Shown piece by piece: positions 1-9,051 of a DNA stretch of 64,000 nucleotides; the first letter of the stretch is position 1, and each line of letters opens with the position of its first letter. A program made the translations under genes and the position numbers. Below the pieces are notes generated by a model. The model did no database searches and had not been told where the DNA came from. It saw only the letters and a list, made by a program, of their open reading frames with translations. The DNA is from Paraclostridium bifermentans (lineage in GTDB: Bacteria > Bacillota > Clostridia > Peptostreptococcales > Peptostreptococcaceae): assembly GCF_019916025.1 (NCBI RefSeq), contig NZ_CP079737.1, positions 1,984,001 to 2,048,000 of the forward strand. The letters run 5' to 3'.

Positions 1-581
1 AAGATGCCTTTACTATAGTTTATTGTTCTAGAATAGCTTGGAGTAAAACAAGGGTTGCTGAAAATTTATTAAGGGTTTGTCGTGACCTTGTTCGTATTGA
101 AAATCTAAATCTACATCTAATTATCGTTGGCGATGGTCCTGATTTTAACCAATTAGTTGGTATAGCAAACAGAACAAATGCTTTATTAGGAAAAAAATGT
201 ATTCATCTAGTTGGTGGAAAAACAAATGTAGTTGATTATTATCTTAATGCTGATTGTATAGTAGGTACAGGTCGTGTGGCAATTGAGGCTTTTGCTTGTA
301 AAAAGCCTGTTATTGCATCTGGTAATAATGGTTATTTCGGTATACTTAGCAATGATAATATTGAAAGTGCGTGGAGAGTTTATTTTGGTGACCATAAATC
401 TATAAAATCTAATAATGCTTCATTCCTATATAACGATATTAAGTATGTATATGAAAATAAAGACGGACTTTCTGAATATGCTGAATCTTGCTATGACTGG
501 GCTAGAAATTTTTTTGATATAAAATCTAATACAGATAGATTAATACGTGTTTACATGAATTCTCTTAAAAACTTTCATTAA
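1..581 (+). CDS. Glycosyltransferase family 4 (GT-B), C-terminal part; 5' end outside window
   Basis: The frame is open from base 3 of the window to the stop at 581, so the gene begins upstream; an internal GTG at 276 is not the start. The visible ~190 residues are the C-terminal Rossmann domain of a GT-B glycosyltransferase: IIVGDGPD marks the nucleotide-sugar domain, and GRVAIEAFACKKPVIAS is the usual conserved helix with the E-x7-type acidic motif contacting the sugar nucleotide. It likely transfers a sugar from a nucleotide donor onto a lipid-linked polysaccharide intermediate at the cytoplasmic membrane. The pyruvyl transferase gene follows 15 bp later on the same strand, which supports a surface-polysaccharide operon. 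Donor and acceptor cannot be deduced. Confidence 0.85.
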   Translation, partial: DAFTIVYCSRIAWSKTRVAENLLRVCRDLVRIENLNLHLIIVGDGPDFNQLVGIANRTNALLGKKCIHLVGGKTNVVDYYLNADCIVGTGRVAIEAFACKKPVIASGNNGYFGILSNDNIESAWRVYFGDHKSIKSNNASFLYNDIKYVYENKDGLSEYAESCYDWARNFFDIKSNTDRLIRVYMNSLKNFH

Positions 582-596
582 AATGGAGCTGGTTAA

Positions 597-1667
597 ATGA
601 AAAAATTATTATATATTGGGTGGCTTGGACAAAACAACATAGGCGATGAGCTTATGTGGGATATATTCTTAGATCTATGTGAAAAACATGGTGTCTCTGA
701 AAAATATAAAATAGTAAACAATTTTGAAGATAGTGATTTAAATAATTTGCCTACTTATGATGTTGTTGTTCTAGGAGGTGGATCCCTTTTACTTCCAGGC
801 TATATAGAAATACTTTACAGAAGCTTTCAATCTGGTTCTAAAATATTCATTTGGGGAAGCGGATATGATTGGGCTGAAAAAGATTATATAGTGTCCCTAA
901 TAGAGGAAAATACCCCTGCATATTTATTCCCTGATGATAGTGAAATTATTTTACAAGAAATAATCCCTAACTGTGAATTTGTAGGTGTTAGAGGTCCTTT
1001 AACCTATAATTTGATAAAAAAATCATTTGTTGATATCAGTAAGCTAATAATTTCTGGCGATCCAGGATTTGCCTTACAAGAGCAACCTCTAGTAGATTAT
1101 ATGCCTATAACTACATTAGACCCTACAGATAAAATTGTTGCTGTAAACTGGGGTTCTAGTCTAAATAAAATTTATGGGAATGATGAAGATAGCGTATCTG
1201 ATGAGCTTGCAAAAGTGTGTGATTATTTAATAGATAAGGGATATAAAGTTTACCTATATATTATGTGGGAACAAGACTTGAAACCTTTTTTAGATTTTTA
1301 TAAAAAAATTAAACCTAGTAACAATTTAATTGTTGATACAAATATATATAGTGGTGGCCAGTTAATGAGTTTGTTAAAAAGATGTGAATTTTCTATAAAT
1401 TTTAAGCTTCATGGAAATATAACATCTGCTGTCGCAAATACCCCTTTTATTTGTTTAGGATATAGATTTAAATGTTTTGATTTCGTAAAATCTATCGATT
1501 GCGATAAACTGATTGTATCTACAGATTCAAAAAAATTGTATGAAGATATTATAGATTGTATAAATTATATAAATAATAACTACGATGATATAAAAAATAC
1601 TATTAAACATAATATTGATTCATATAAAGAGAAGATAGAAATACCTTTTAAAGAAAACTTATTCTAA
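597..1667 (+). CDS. Polysaccharide pyruvyl transferase family protein
   Basis: A 356-residue protein resembling the PS_pyruv_trans/CsaB family, which transfers pyruvate from phosphoenolpyruvate to sugars of cell-wall polymers as a ketal. The N-terminus IGWLGQNNIGDELM, the VVLGGGSLL segment (~residue 60), the VGVRGP motif (~130) and the C-terminal FKLHGNITSAVANTPFICLGY block are the family hallmarks. A GGAG-type ribosome site precedes the ATG. It follows the glycosyltransferase by 15 bp and is followed by a bidirectional terminator, so it ends this operon. Some family members act in other polymer modifications, so the exact sugar is unknown. Confidence 0.85.
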   Translation: MKKLLYIGWLGQNNIGDELMWDIFLDLCEKHGVSEKYKIVNNFEDSDLNNLPTYDVVVLGGGSLLLPGYIEILYRSFQSGSKIFIWGSGYDWAEKDYIVSLIEENTPAYLFPDDSEIILQEIIPNCEFVGVRGPLTYNLIKKSFVDISKLIISGDPGFALQEQPLVDYMPITTLDPTDKIVAVNWGSSLNKIYGNDEDSVSDELAKVCDYLIDKGYKVYLYIMWEQDLKPFLDFYKKIKPSNNLIVDTNIYSGGQLMSLLKRCEFSINFKLHGNITSAVANTPFICLGYRFKCFDFVKSIDCDKLIVSTDSKKLYEDIIDCINYINNNYDDIKNTIKHNIDSYKEKIEIPFKENLF

Positions 1668-1670
1668 ATT

Positions 1671-1709
1671 AAAATAGCAAAGTTTAATTTATTAAACTTT
1701 GCTATTTTT
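1671..1709. terminator. Bidirectional intrinsic terminator
   Basis: Sixteen-base-pair stem (AAAATAGCAAAGTTTA and its complement) with an A-run on one side and T-run on the other, between two convergent genes. Confidence 0.9.
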
Positions 1710-1714
1710 TAATT

Positions 1715-2461
1715 TTATTTTAAATCAAAACTTTTTAAAATTTCTTCTTTTTCTTCTTTAAAAATTTCTACAGTTTTTATATGTGGATAATTAAGAACCA
1801 TATTAAAACTATTACTTACATTTTTTTCATGTACAATCACTAGATAAGAATGTGTATCTATAACTTTATGAGTTAAATTTGCAGCTCCCCAATGGTCTGG
1901 CTCTGTATTATGTCTAAATCCAAAATAAAAATCATCTACAGTATATACTAAAGCGTAAAACGATGGCGAACCATGCTCCATCGATGCTAACCTATCGCCT
2001 TCTATTTCATACATATATCCATTTTTACATAATATGCATTCTAATTCTTCATAATATGGAGTTTTATACAATATATCAATATAATCTTTACTAAACATAT
2101 TGTCACTATCAATTCTTATATGATAAATATAATCATATCCTTGTATTAGGCTATATATAGTTTCATCTCCATCAGATGTAAAAATTACGTTATCTGGTAA
2201 TTTGTCGTATTTTGATAATGAATTAAATACTATTTCTTCAGTTTCTTTTGTGTATCTCATTATACATTTGAAATTTTGATTAGTTTGATTTTTTAAACTT
2301 CTCAAAGTGTATTTATTGAAAATTTCAATTCTATATTCAATCCATTCCTTAGTTTGAGATAATTTTTTAGAGTCATTATACACATCTTTAAATCCTGGCC
2401 AAAATGGATTTTCTGGTACATTAAATGGTATATCTATAACCATAATAATTTTATTTTCCAT
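1715..2461 (-). CDS. Putative GT-A glycosyltransferase (rhamnosyl-transferase-like), paralogue of 46486-47205
   Basis: A 248-residue cytosolic protein. It has a GT-A-like pattern: TKEWIEYRIEIF and SLKNQTNQNF near the N-terminus, then IRIDSDNM (~residue 117), whose DSD fits a DxD metal/nucleotide-sugar site. The closest general family I can suggest is the Rhamno_transf type (putative rhamnosyl transferase). The gene at 46486 encodes a clear paralogue with the same landmarks in the same order. It is oriented against the surrounding polysaccharide genes. Its ribosome site GAGGTAAC lies directly beside a long perfect palindrome. Donor sugar and acceptor are unknown. Confidence 0.65.
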   Translation of the reverse strand: MENKIIMVIDIPFNVPENPFWPGFKDVYNDSKKLSQTKEWIEYRIEIFNKYTLRSLKNQTNQNFKCIMRYTKETEEIVFNSLSKYDKLPDNVIFTSDGDETIYSLIQGYDYIYHIRIDSDNMFSKDYIDILYKTPYYEELECILCKNGYMYEIEGDRLASMEHGSPSFYALVYTVDDFYFGFRHNTEPDHWGAANLTHKVIDTHSYLVIVHEKNVSNSFNMVLNYPHIKTVEIFKEEKEEILKSFDLK

Positions 2462-2474
2462 ATCAAGTTACCTC

Positions 2475-2532
2475 TTTCATATTATATAAATATATAAAAC
2501 TAGCTAGTTTTATATATTTATATAATATGAAA
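2475..2532. repeat. 58-bp perfect palindrome with no spacer
   Basis: Arms 2475-2503 and 2504-2532 are exact reverse complements (29 bp each), centred on CTAGCTAG. It lies between divergent genes. On the minus strand it ends next to the GAGG ribosome site of the glycosyltransferase at 2461, so its transcript would carry a long hairpin directly before the start. There is no U-run that would make it a normal terminator. Confidence 0.95.
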
Positions 2533-2624
2533 TTAAAAACATTATGTTATTATGCACACCTCAAACTTTTTCATCATAATATTAAATATAACGACATTAA
2601 AATTCATGAAATAAGGGTGAAAAT

Positions 2625-3647
2625 ATGTTTAATAATAAGACAATTTTAGTAACTGGCGGCACTGGTTCATTTGGAAATGCTTTAATAAAAAAAATTATTA
2701 ATTCAGATATAAAGGAAATAAGGGTTTTTAGTAGAGATGAAAAAAAGCAAGATGATATGAGAAGGTTATACAACAACGAAAAAATAAAATTTTACATTGG
2801 TGATGTAAGAGACTATGATAGCATTAATTATGCGCTAAAAGGAGTTGATTATGTATTTCACGCAGCTGCTCTTAAGCAAGTTCCATCTTGTGAGTTCTAC
2901 CCTCTTCAAGCAGTAAAAACAAATATATTAGGAACAGAAAATGTTTTAAATGCATGTATAAGTAATGGAGTTAAAAAGGTTGTTTGTTTAAGTACTGACA
3001 AAGCTGCTTATCCTATAAATGCGATGGGCATATCAAAAGCAATGATGGAAAAAATAGCTATCTCTAAATCTAGACTATTAGACCCTCATGATACGTTAAT
3101 TTGTATTACTAGATATGGAAATGTTATGGCATCTAGAGGTTCCGTAATACCTCTTTTCATAGAACAAATAGAAAATAAAAAAGATTTAACTATAACAGAT
3201 CCAAATATGACAAGATTTATGATGAGTCTAGATAATGCAGTTGAACTTGTTTTATATGCATTTGAGCATGGTAACCAAGGCGATCTATTCATACAAAAAT
3301 CACCTGCTTCAACTATAGAATGTCTATCAAAAGCTTTAATTGAGATATTTGATGCACCCGATATAAAAATTAGAACTATAGGAACAAGGCATGGAGAGAA
3401 GCTATATGAAACTCTAGCTACAAGAGAAGAACTTTCAAAATCTGAGGATTGTGGTTCTTACTATAGAATATTGGCTGATAATCGAGACTTAAATTATGAT
3501 AAGTATTTTATATCTGGAAAAGATCATGTCTCTTATTTAGAGGATTATAATTCTCACAACACTTATAGATTGAGTTTAGAAGAAACAAAGGATTTATTAT
3601 TAAGTCTTGATTTTATAAAAAATAAACTAAATTCATTTCCTAAATAA
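2625..3647 (+). CDS. UDP-N-acetylglucosamine 4,6-dehydratase/5-epimerase (CapE/FnlA/WbvB type)
   Basis: A 340-residue extended short-chain dehydrogenase. The NAD(P)-binding GGTGSFG is at residues 11-17, followed by HAAALKQVP (~86) and STDKAAYPIN with MGISK, where the usual catalytic YxxxK tyrosine is Met, as in the CapE/FnlA branch. These enzymes convert UDP-GlcNAc to UDP-2-acetamido-2,6-dideoxy-L-arabino-hexos-4-ulose and epimers. It is the first of three adjacent genes (dehydratase, 2-epimerase-like, reductase) making a UDP-N-acetyl-6-deoxy-L-hexosamine for surface glycans. Start ATG follows AAGGGTG. The name capE/fnlA/wbvB depends on the final sugar, so no symbol is assigned. Confidence 0.88.
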   Translation: MFNNKTILVTGGTGSFGNALIKKIINSDIKEIRVFSRDEKKQDDMRRLYNNEKIKFYIGDVRDYDSINYALKGVDYVFHAAALKQVPSCEFYPLQAVKTNILGTENVLNACISNGVKKVVCLSTDKAAYPINAMGISKAMMEKIAISKSRLLDPHDTLICITRYGNVMASRGSVIPLFIEQIENKKDLTITDPNMTRFMMSLDNAVELVLYAFEHGNQGDLFIQKSPASTIECLSKALIEIFDAPDIKIRTIGTRHGEKLYETLATREELSKSEDCGSYYRILADNRDLNYDKYFISGKDHVSYLEDYNSHNTYRLSLEETKDLLLSLDFIKNKLNSFPK

Positions 3648-3669
3648 AGCAATTGAGTGAGGTTAAATT

Positions 3670-4791
3670 ATGATAAAAGTAATGACTATAATTGGAACTA
3701 GACCCGAAATAATAAAATTAAGTAGAGTTATAAATGAACTAGATAAATATACTAACCATATACTAGTTCATTCTGGCCAAAATTATGACTATGAACTTAA
3801 TGAAGTATTTTTTAAAGATTTAGAAATAAGAAAGCCAAATTATTTCTTAAATTCAGCAAAAGGTAATGCCATAGAAACAATTGCTGATATTTTAGTAAAA
3901 GTTAATGAATTATTAGATATAGAAAAGCCAGATGCAATTTTAATATATGGAGATACGAATACATGCCTATCTGTAATTGCTGCTAAAAAGAAAAAGATAC
4001 CAATCTTTCATATGGAAGCTGGAAATAGATGTTTTGATTTAAGAGTCCCTGAAGAAATAAACAGAAAAATTGTAGACCACTTAAGTGATATTAATTTTAC
4101 CTTAACAGAACATGCAAGGAAATATCTAGAGGCTGAAGGAATTCGACCAGAAACTATAATCAAATCTGGTTCTAGTATGAAGGAAGTATTTAAATATCAT
4201 TTCGATAAAATTAATCAATCCACTATATTAGAATCCCTATCCTTAAACCCAAAAGATTACTTCGTAGTTAGTGCTCATAGAGAAGAAAACTTAGATATAG
4301 ACGATAATTTTACACAACTTCTTACTTCATTAAATAAAATAGCAAACCATTATGATAAAAAAATAATATTTTCTACACATCCTAGAACTAAAAAAAAGAT
4401 AGATCTTATGGAAGATCTAGAATTGGATCAAAGAATAGTTTTATTAAAACCATTAGGTTTTTTTGATTATATAAATTTACAATTAAATGCATATTGTACT
4501 TTATCCGATAGTGGTACCATAACTGAAGAATCCTCTATACTAGGATTTCCTGCAATAACTATAAGAAATTCTCACGAAAGACCTGAAGGTATGGATGAAG
4601 GTACCTTAATAATGAGTGGCTTAGACTACGATACAATACAAAACTCAATAGATATTGTAGTTGGTCAGTCTAATGATAACTGCATGAATATAGTAAAAGA
4701 TTATGATACTGAAAATGTTTCAAAAAAAATTGTACGATGTATCGTAAGTTACATCGATTATATAAATAGAAATGTTTGGAATAAACACTAA
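3670..4791 (+). CDS. UDP-N-acetyl hexosamine 2-epimerase, WecB/FnlC/WbvD type
   Basis: A 373-residue member of the UDP-GlcNAc 2-epimerase family. Recognisable points are IIGTRPEIIKLS at the N-terminus, HSGQNYD (~35), the HMEAGNRCFDLRVPEEINR block (~115) and SDSGTITEES (~275) near the UDP site. In the FnlC/WbvD subgroup the enzyme inverts C2 of the 6-deoxy-L-talose or L-rhamnose derivative to give UDP-L-FucNAc or UDP-L-QuiNAc. Its position between the dehydratase (22 bp upstream) and the RmlD-like reductase supports this over simple UDP-ManNAc synthesis. Confidence 0.85.
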   Translation: MIKVMTIIGTRPEIIKLSRVINELDKYTNHILVHSGQNYDYELNEVFFKDLEIRKPNYFLNSAKGNAIETIADILVKVNELLDIEKPDAILIYGDTNTCLSVIAAKKKKIPIFHMEAGNRCFDLRVPEEINRKIVDHLSDINFTLTEHARKYLEAEGIRPETIIKSGSSMKEVFKYHFDKINQSTILESLSLNPKDYFVVSAHREENLDIDDNFTQLLTSLNKIANHYDKKIIFSTHPRTKKKIDLMEDLELDQRIVLLKPLGFFDYINLQLNAYCTLSDSGTITEESSILGFPAITIRNSHERPEGMDEGTLIMSGLDYDTIQNSIDIVVGQSNDNCMNIVKDYDTENVSKKIVRCIVSYIDYINRNVWNKH

Positions 4792-4802
4792 GGAGGTGTT
4801 AT

Positions 4803-5660
4803 ATGCAAAAAGTATTAATATTTGGTGCCACGGGAATGGCCGGACATATGGTTACAATGTATCTATCTAAAATTAAAGAAAAATATACTATATACAATGT
4901 TTGTCATCATTCCAAACTAAATGAAGATAGTATAATATGTGATATAAACGACATTAATAAAATAAATAGTATAATTGGTTATATAAATCCAGATATAATT
5001 ATTAACTGCATAGGCGTATTAAATAAATCCGCTGAACTAGATATTAAAAATACTATATATGTAAATACATTTTTCCCAAAACTACTAGATAGAATAGGTG
5101 AAATTAAAAATATAAAAATATTACATTTAAGTACAGATTGTGTATTTAATGGCTCTAAGGGAAACTATTCAGAAGAATCTTTTAAAGATGAAGACGGTAT
5201 TTATGGATTAAGCAAAAACTTTGGAGAAATATATGGTAAGAATTCACTTACAATTAGAACTTCTATTATAGGCCCAGAATTAAAAAATGGAAGTGGATTG
5301 TTTAATTGGTTTATGCACCAAGAAGGAACTATAAAAGGTTTTACTAATGTGTATTGGAATGGCGTTACAACATTAGAACTTGCAAAGGTTATAGATAAAG
5401 CATTGGATTTAGATATACAAGGTATTTATAATATAGCTAATGAAACTAAGATTTCTAAATACAATTTACTAAATTTAATGAAAAGTGAATTTAATAAAGA
5501 CAATATTGAAATAGAAAAATTTGAAGAAATTCATTGTGATAAAAGCTTAATTTCAGTAAAAAAAGATTTTAACTATAAAGTAAATCCATATGATGTTATG
5601 TTAAAAGATATGCATATTTGGATGGAAGAAAACAAACATTTATACAAGTTGTATTTTTAA
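4803..5660 (+). CDS. RmlD-like sugar-nucleotide 4-keto reductase
   Basis: A 285-residue SDR of the dTDP-4-dehydrorhamnose reductase family: cofactor motif FGATGMAGH (residues 7-15), INCIGVLNKS, LSTDCVFNG and the catalytic YGLSK (~residue 136). It probably reduces the 4-keto intermediate made by the dehydratase two genes upstream, using NAD(P)H. It is ~285 residues with no C-terminal cupin domain; the CapF/FnlB reductases of the UDP-L-FucNAc pathway are longer and bi-domain, so this resembles WbvR of the UDP-L-RhaNAc/QuiNAc pathway. Ribosome site GGAGGTG is 6 bases from the ATG. The operon ends at a strong bidirectional terminator. Confidence 0.82.
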   Translation: MQKVLIFGATGMAGHMVTMYLSKIKEKYTIYNVCHHSKLNEDSIICDINDINKINSIIGYINPDIIINCIGVLNKSAELDIKNTIYVNTFFPKLLDRIGEIKNIKILHLSTDCVFNGSKGNYSEESFKDEDGIYGLSKNFGEIYGKNSLTIRTSIIGPELKNGSGLFNWFMHQEGTIKGFTNVYWNGVTTLELAKVIDKALDLDIQGIYNIANETKISKYNLLNLMKSEFNKDNIEIEKFEEIHCDKSLISVKKDFNYKVNPYDVMLKDMHIWMEENKHLYKLYF

Positions 5661-5664
5661 AGTA

Positions 5665-5711
5665 TTTATCCCCAATGAGTTTTATATTCTATTAAACTCA
5701 TTGGGGATAAA
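5665..5711. terminator. Bidirectional intrinsic terminator
   Basis: Perfect 18-bp stem (5665-5682 with 5694-5711, core TTATCCCCAATGAG) between the convergent reductase and MFS transporter genes. Confidence 0.9.
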
Positions 5712-5736
5712 TTGTAATAAATTTAAAAACCTTGTA

Positions 5737-6936
5737 CTATATACATGCTTTTTTATGTAATCCTAAATAAATTATAGAAACTATAATGGAAACAAAAAGG
5801 AGTCCAAGAAATAAAAAAGATTTGTTTATTTCATATACATAAGCTGATATAATAGGTCCAAACGCATATCCACATGACTCTGCTGCTCCTACAAATCCAA
5901 ATACAATCCCTTTAATTCTAGGCTTATCTCCGAATTCAGATAATGAGCTTTGTAATGATGCATTCAAAAAAGTTGCACCTAAAAAATACACTATAATAAT
6001 TGCAGTAAAAATTGGTATACTTCTTGTTAGCGCCAGTCCTAATAAACTTATATTCATAACAACAAATGATAAAAACAATTGCCTTTTATTCCCTATTTTA
6101 TCACTTATCCAGCCTGCAATAGGTGCCCCTACTCCAAATACGATTAAGTATATAGATATTATTGCAGATGTATACGATGTTGTTGCTCCTAATACATCTC
6201 TTCCATAAAAATGAAAAAGCGCAACAACACAACCATATATAAAATCTCCTAAAAATGCAATGGTACCTAAAACCAATATCTTATATCCAAGTTTAAATTT
6301 CCTTATTTCTGAAAATACATTACTTGATTTGCATCCTCTATTTGTTTTTGTGTTAAAACTATAATTTTTTCTTTTTATTCTTAGTTTTACATATATTAAA
6401 GATATTAATATTATTATGGATGATATATAAAATGATAAATTATAGTTACCTGTCTTTGAAACTATAAAACCTCCTATAGCTGCTCCAATTCCTCCTCCAA
6501 AAGTAAATACTGCTGAAGCCATTCCTGTACTTTCTCCTCTTTTTTTTAAATCTAGAGATCTTGATAAAATTGAAAATGTAGCTGGTGCAGCCATACCTAA
6601 TATAGCTCCCTGAATTATATATATCCATCCAGATATCAATTGAGATTTATTTAATGTATATGAAAAAGGTATAAATACCATTAGTAAAATAGCTATCATT
6701 AGAACTAATTTATCACCTATAAAATCAGATATAACTCCAAAAGGCATTTGAACTATAGCTTTGCTAACTCCGTATAAAGAAAGTATTGTTCCTACCATTA
6801 CAGTGGTTAATCCTAGTGAGCTTAAGTACAATGGTATTATAGGAATCATAACACTATAACCTATCCCAAAAACGAACCTATAAGTACAAAATGTCCTTAG
6901 TTCTTTTTTGGTAAATAGAACACTACTCTTTAGCAT
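5737..6936 (-). CDS. Major facilitator superfamily transporter (drug-efflux-like)
   Basis: A 399-residue membrane protein with about 12 hydrophobic helices split by a basic loop (~residues 195-215). Family landmarks are PIIPLYLSSLGL in the first helix, the loop GxxSDxxG-type FGVISDFIGDKLVL after the second helix, and GWISDKIGNKR in the second half. It most resembles drug/metabolite:proton antiporters. It lies inside the polysaccharide region but on the opposite strand, with glycosyltransferases on both sides; whether it is related to glycan export or simply an intruding gene is unknown. Confidence 0.8.
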   Translation of the reverse strand: MLKSSVLFTKKELRTFCTYRFVFGIGYSVMIPIIPLYLSSLGLTTVMVGTILSLYGVSKAIVQMPFGVISDFIGDKLVLMIAILLMVFIPFSYTLNKSQLISGWIYIIQGAILGMAAPATFSILSRSLDLKKRGESTGMASAVFTFGGGIGAAIGGFIVSKTGNYNLSFYISSIIILISLIYVKLRIKRKNYSFNTKTNRGCKSSNVFSEIRKFKLGYKILVLGTIAFLGDFIYGCVVALFHFYGRDVLGATTSYTSAIISIYLIVFGVGAPIAGWISDKIGNKRQLFLSFVVMNISLLGLALTRSIPIFTAIIIVYFLGATFLNASLQSSLSEFGDKPRIKGIVFGFVGAAESCGYAFGPIISAYVYEINKSFLFLGLLFVSIIVSIIYLGLHKKACI

Positions 6937-7134
6937 TTAAATCATTCTCCTAGAATTTAATTTTAATTATACTTTATTATATTCCTACATATAAAATCTA
7001 TTCACATAGGGCTTTCTTTAGAGAATTTATTCAATAACTATATATATCTCTTCAGTAACTTTACAATATATAACTTCATATAATAATATTAATTATTTAT
7101 TTTTTAAACTTTATTAACAAAGGTATGGTGTAAA

Positions 7135-7827
7135 ATGTTTAATGATATTTCAATTATAATTCCATATAAAGAAAGTACATCTGAAAGATCTAAAATTTTT
7201 GAATTTGTAATTAATAGATATAAGTCTTTAATGCCTGATGCTGAAATATGTATTGGTTGTAATGAAGGTGTATTTAATCAAGCTAAATCTTTAAATGAAG
7301 CAATAAAAAAATCTACTAGAAAATATATCCTTTTCATGGATAGTGATGTATTAATAAATCCTGATACTGTTGCTAAATGTCTTGAGATGATAGAAATTTA
7401 TGATGTGGTGTTTACACATGATTTATTAATAAGACTTACGCCTGAGTTTTCTAAACATATAATGGATAATAATGTTTTAATTCTCAATCAACGCTTAGAG
7501 AATTTCGCGGGTCAATATTTCCACTATCCTTTGAACTCTATTTGTATGATAAGAAAAGAACTATTAAATAAAACAGGTTGCTTTGATGATAGATTTGAAG
7601 GTTGGGGACATACAGATACAGCTTTTAGAGCAGTTTTATTAGCTGCTACTCCTAATGTAACCACTTTAAAGTTCCATACAATATATCACCTACATCATAG
7701 CTATAATCCTGATTTTAAAAACGACACACATTTCAATAATAACTCAAAAATTTATGAAGAAAATTACACTCCTTCTAAAATTTCTGAGACTATGAAATAT
7801 TTAGCAGAGAAATACAAAAATTCATAA
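7135..7827 (+). CDS. Glycosyltransferase family 2-like (GT-A)
   Basis: A 230-residue protein beginning DISIIIPYKEST, the first beta strand of GT-A enzymes. KYILFMDSDVLINP (~residue 64) carries the DxD motif, and GCFDDRFEGWGHTDTAFR (~150) resembles the acceptor/catalytic GWGxED-like block of the galactosyltransferase-type C-terminal domain. It likely adds a hexose or hexosamine to a glycan or glycoprotein acceptor. It stands alone with its own terminator. The preceding 198 bp hold no gene. The acceptor cannot be predicted. Confidence 0.75.
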   Translation: MFNDISIIIPYKESTSERSKIFEFVINRYKSLMPDAEICIGCNEGVFNQAKSLNEAIKKSTRKYILFMDSDVLINPDTVAKCLEMIEIYDVVFTHDLLIRLTPEFSKHIMDNNVLILNQRLENFAGQYFHYPLNSICMIRKELLNKTGCFDDRFEGWGHTDTAFRAVLLAATPNVTTLKFHTIYHLHHSYNPDFKNDTHFNNNSKIYEENYTPSKISETMKYLAEKYKNS

Positions 7828-7835
7828 AAACTTAT

Positions 7836-7873
7836 TATAAAAAGCTCTATTAAATTTAATAGAGCTTTTTATA
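7836..7873. terminator. Intrinsic terminator
   Basis: Stem AAAAAGCTCTATT with its complement and a T-run after the glycosyltransferase; also usable from the other strand. Confidence 0.88.
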
Positions 7874-7882
7874 ATTACTTTA

Positions 7883-8263
7883 TTATTTATCTAAATAAAT
7901 AGGTGGATATTTTACGTTTTTAAGTTCATCATGCTTTACTAATTCATGACCGTCCTTTAAGTCATGTATCTGAAATAGTACTTTGTTTATATATAAAGCA
8001 TAGTAATCGTCACTATAAAAATATTGATATTTATAATTAGGATCATTTTTATAAGATACCTTATAAAGAATTCCATCATAACTTGCTATTTTTGCTTTTT
8101 CTTTCGTAATTTTACTTATATCATCTTTTGAAACCCCCTGCGCTTCCATATATTTATTAATATATTTTTCTGCTTCATCCCAAGGCTTAAAGTTATTATT
8201 ATATATATAAAAACCCGTAAATCCTATAATTGATAATAAAAAAATAGCCATATATTTTTTCAT
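7883..8263 (-). CDS. Small membrane-anchored extracytoplasmic protein, DUF3139-like
   Basis: A 126-residue protein with a single N-terminal hydrophobic segment (residues 4-22) after MKKY, acting as signal anchor, and a hydrophilic outer part rich in Tyr, Lys and Asp. The block ILYKVSYKNDPNYKYQYFY resembles DUF3139 proteins, small extracytoplasmic proteins of Firmicutes with no established function. It lies 83 bp downstream of a lipoprotein gene on the same strand, so both are likely expressed from the LytTR-type promoter after the kinase at 9161. Ribosome site AAGGAGGT precedes the ATG. Confidence 0.65.
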   Translation of the reverse strand: MKKYMAIFLLSIIGFTGFYIYNNNFKPWDEAEKYINKYMEAQGVSKDDISKITKEKAKIASYDGILYKVSYKNDPNYKYQYFYSDDYYALYINKVLFQIHDLKDGHELVKHDELKNVKYPPIYLDK

Positions 8264-8346
8264 ATAGACCTCCTTGTTTTAATAAAAGTTCCTTTATTTA
8301 AATTCAATATAATGAACTTTAAATGTGTTATAAGTTTTCTAATATA

Positions 8347-9009
8347 CTACGACTTTGAGATATCGAAGTCATAGTTACATCTTAATTGTAAAGTTTTAAT
8401 GTATTTACCAGATTTATTAACTTTAACAACTTGAACCGGTATAACATCTTTATAGGGAAGTTCTACAAGACGATCTTCTTCATTAAATGTTTTTTCAACT
8501 TTATTAAAGAATTCTTTCTCTGTTAATCTAGTATTAGTTAACGACTTAAATATGTTATATGTAGCTTTAATATATTTATCATTTTCATCTAATTTCATAT
8601 TTTCTGGATATTCTTTAACCCAAAAAATATCTATTATAGACTTTCCTTTTTTATAGTCTTCATACATAGAATAATATAGACTTTGAATAGATTTTGTAGG
8701 AGGACTTTCAAAACCGCCTAGAGATAATACGAAACTCCCGTCTGGATTTGAATCAGCAATACTAAGTCCACTATCTATTATAGATTTTGATATCTTTTTA
8801 GATAAATCTTGTTTAACTTCATACAATCCATCTCGGGTATTAGTTTTTTCTGAGTAATTTTCAAAAAACTCAATAGTTTCGTTTTCTTTATTTTTTTGAG
8901 TTTCAACTTCAATTAAGTTTTTTGATGAATCATCTGAATGTATACATCCTACCATTAAACCTACACTTAAAACTAATATCATAGATAATATAGATTTTTT
9001 TACTTTCAT
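8347..9009 (-). CDS. Predicted lipoprotein of unknown function
   Basis: A 220-residue protein with a lipoprotein signal peptide: basic MKVKK, hydrophobic core to residue 20 and lipobox VGC with Cys22. The mature part is charged and I do not recognise a domain. It is the first gene downstream of the GHKL kinase gene at 9161 and is preceded by the cis-module described at 9052-9170, so it is probably a regulated output of that two-component system, perhaps an envelope or peptide-response lipoprotein. The DUF3139 gene follows. Ribosome site GGAGGAAG lies 8 bases before the ATG. Confidence 0.7.
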   Translation of the reverse strand: MKVKKSILSMILVLSVGLMVGCIHSDDSSKNLIEVETQKNKENETIEFFENYSEKTNTRDGLYEVKQDLSKKISKSIIDSGLSIADSNPDGSFVLSLGGFESPPTKSIQSLYYSMYEDYKKGKSIIDIFWVKEYPENMKLDENDKYIKATYNIFKSLTNTRLTEKEFFNKVEKTFNEEDRLVELPYKDVIPVQVVKVNKSGKYIKTLQLRCNYDFDISKS

Positions 9010-9051
9010 ATAATTTCTTCCTCCATTATATTTTTACTTCTCAAATAGTTA

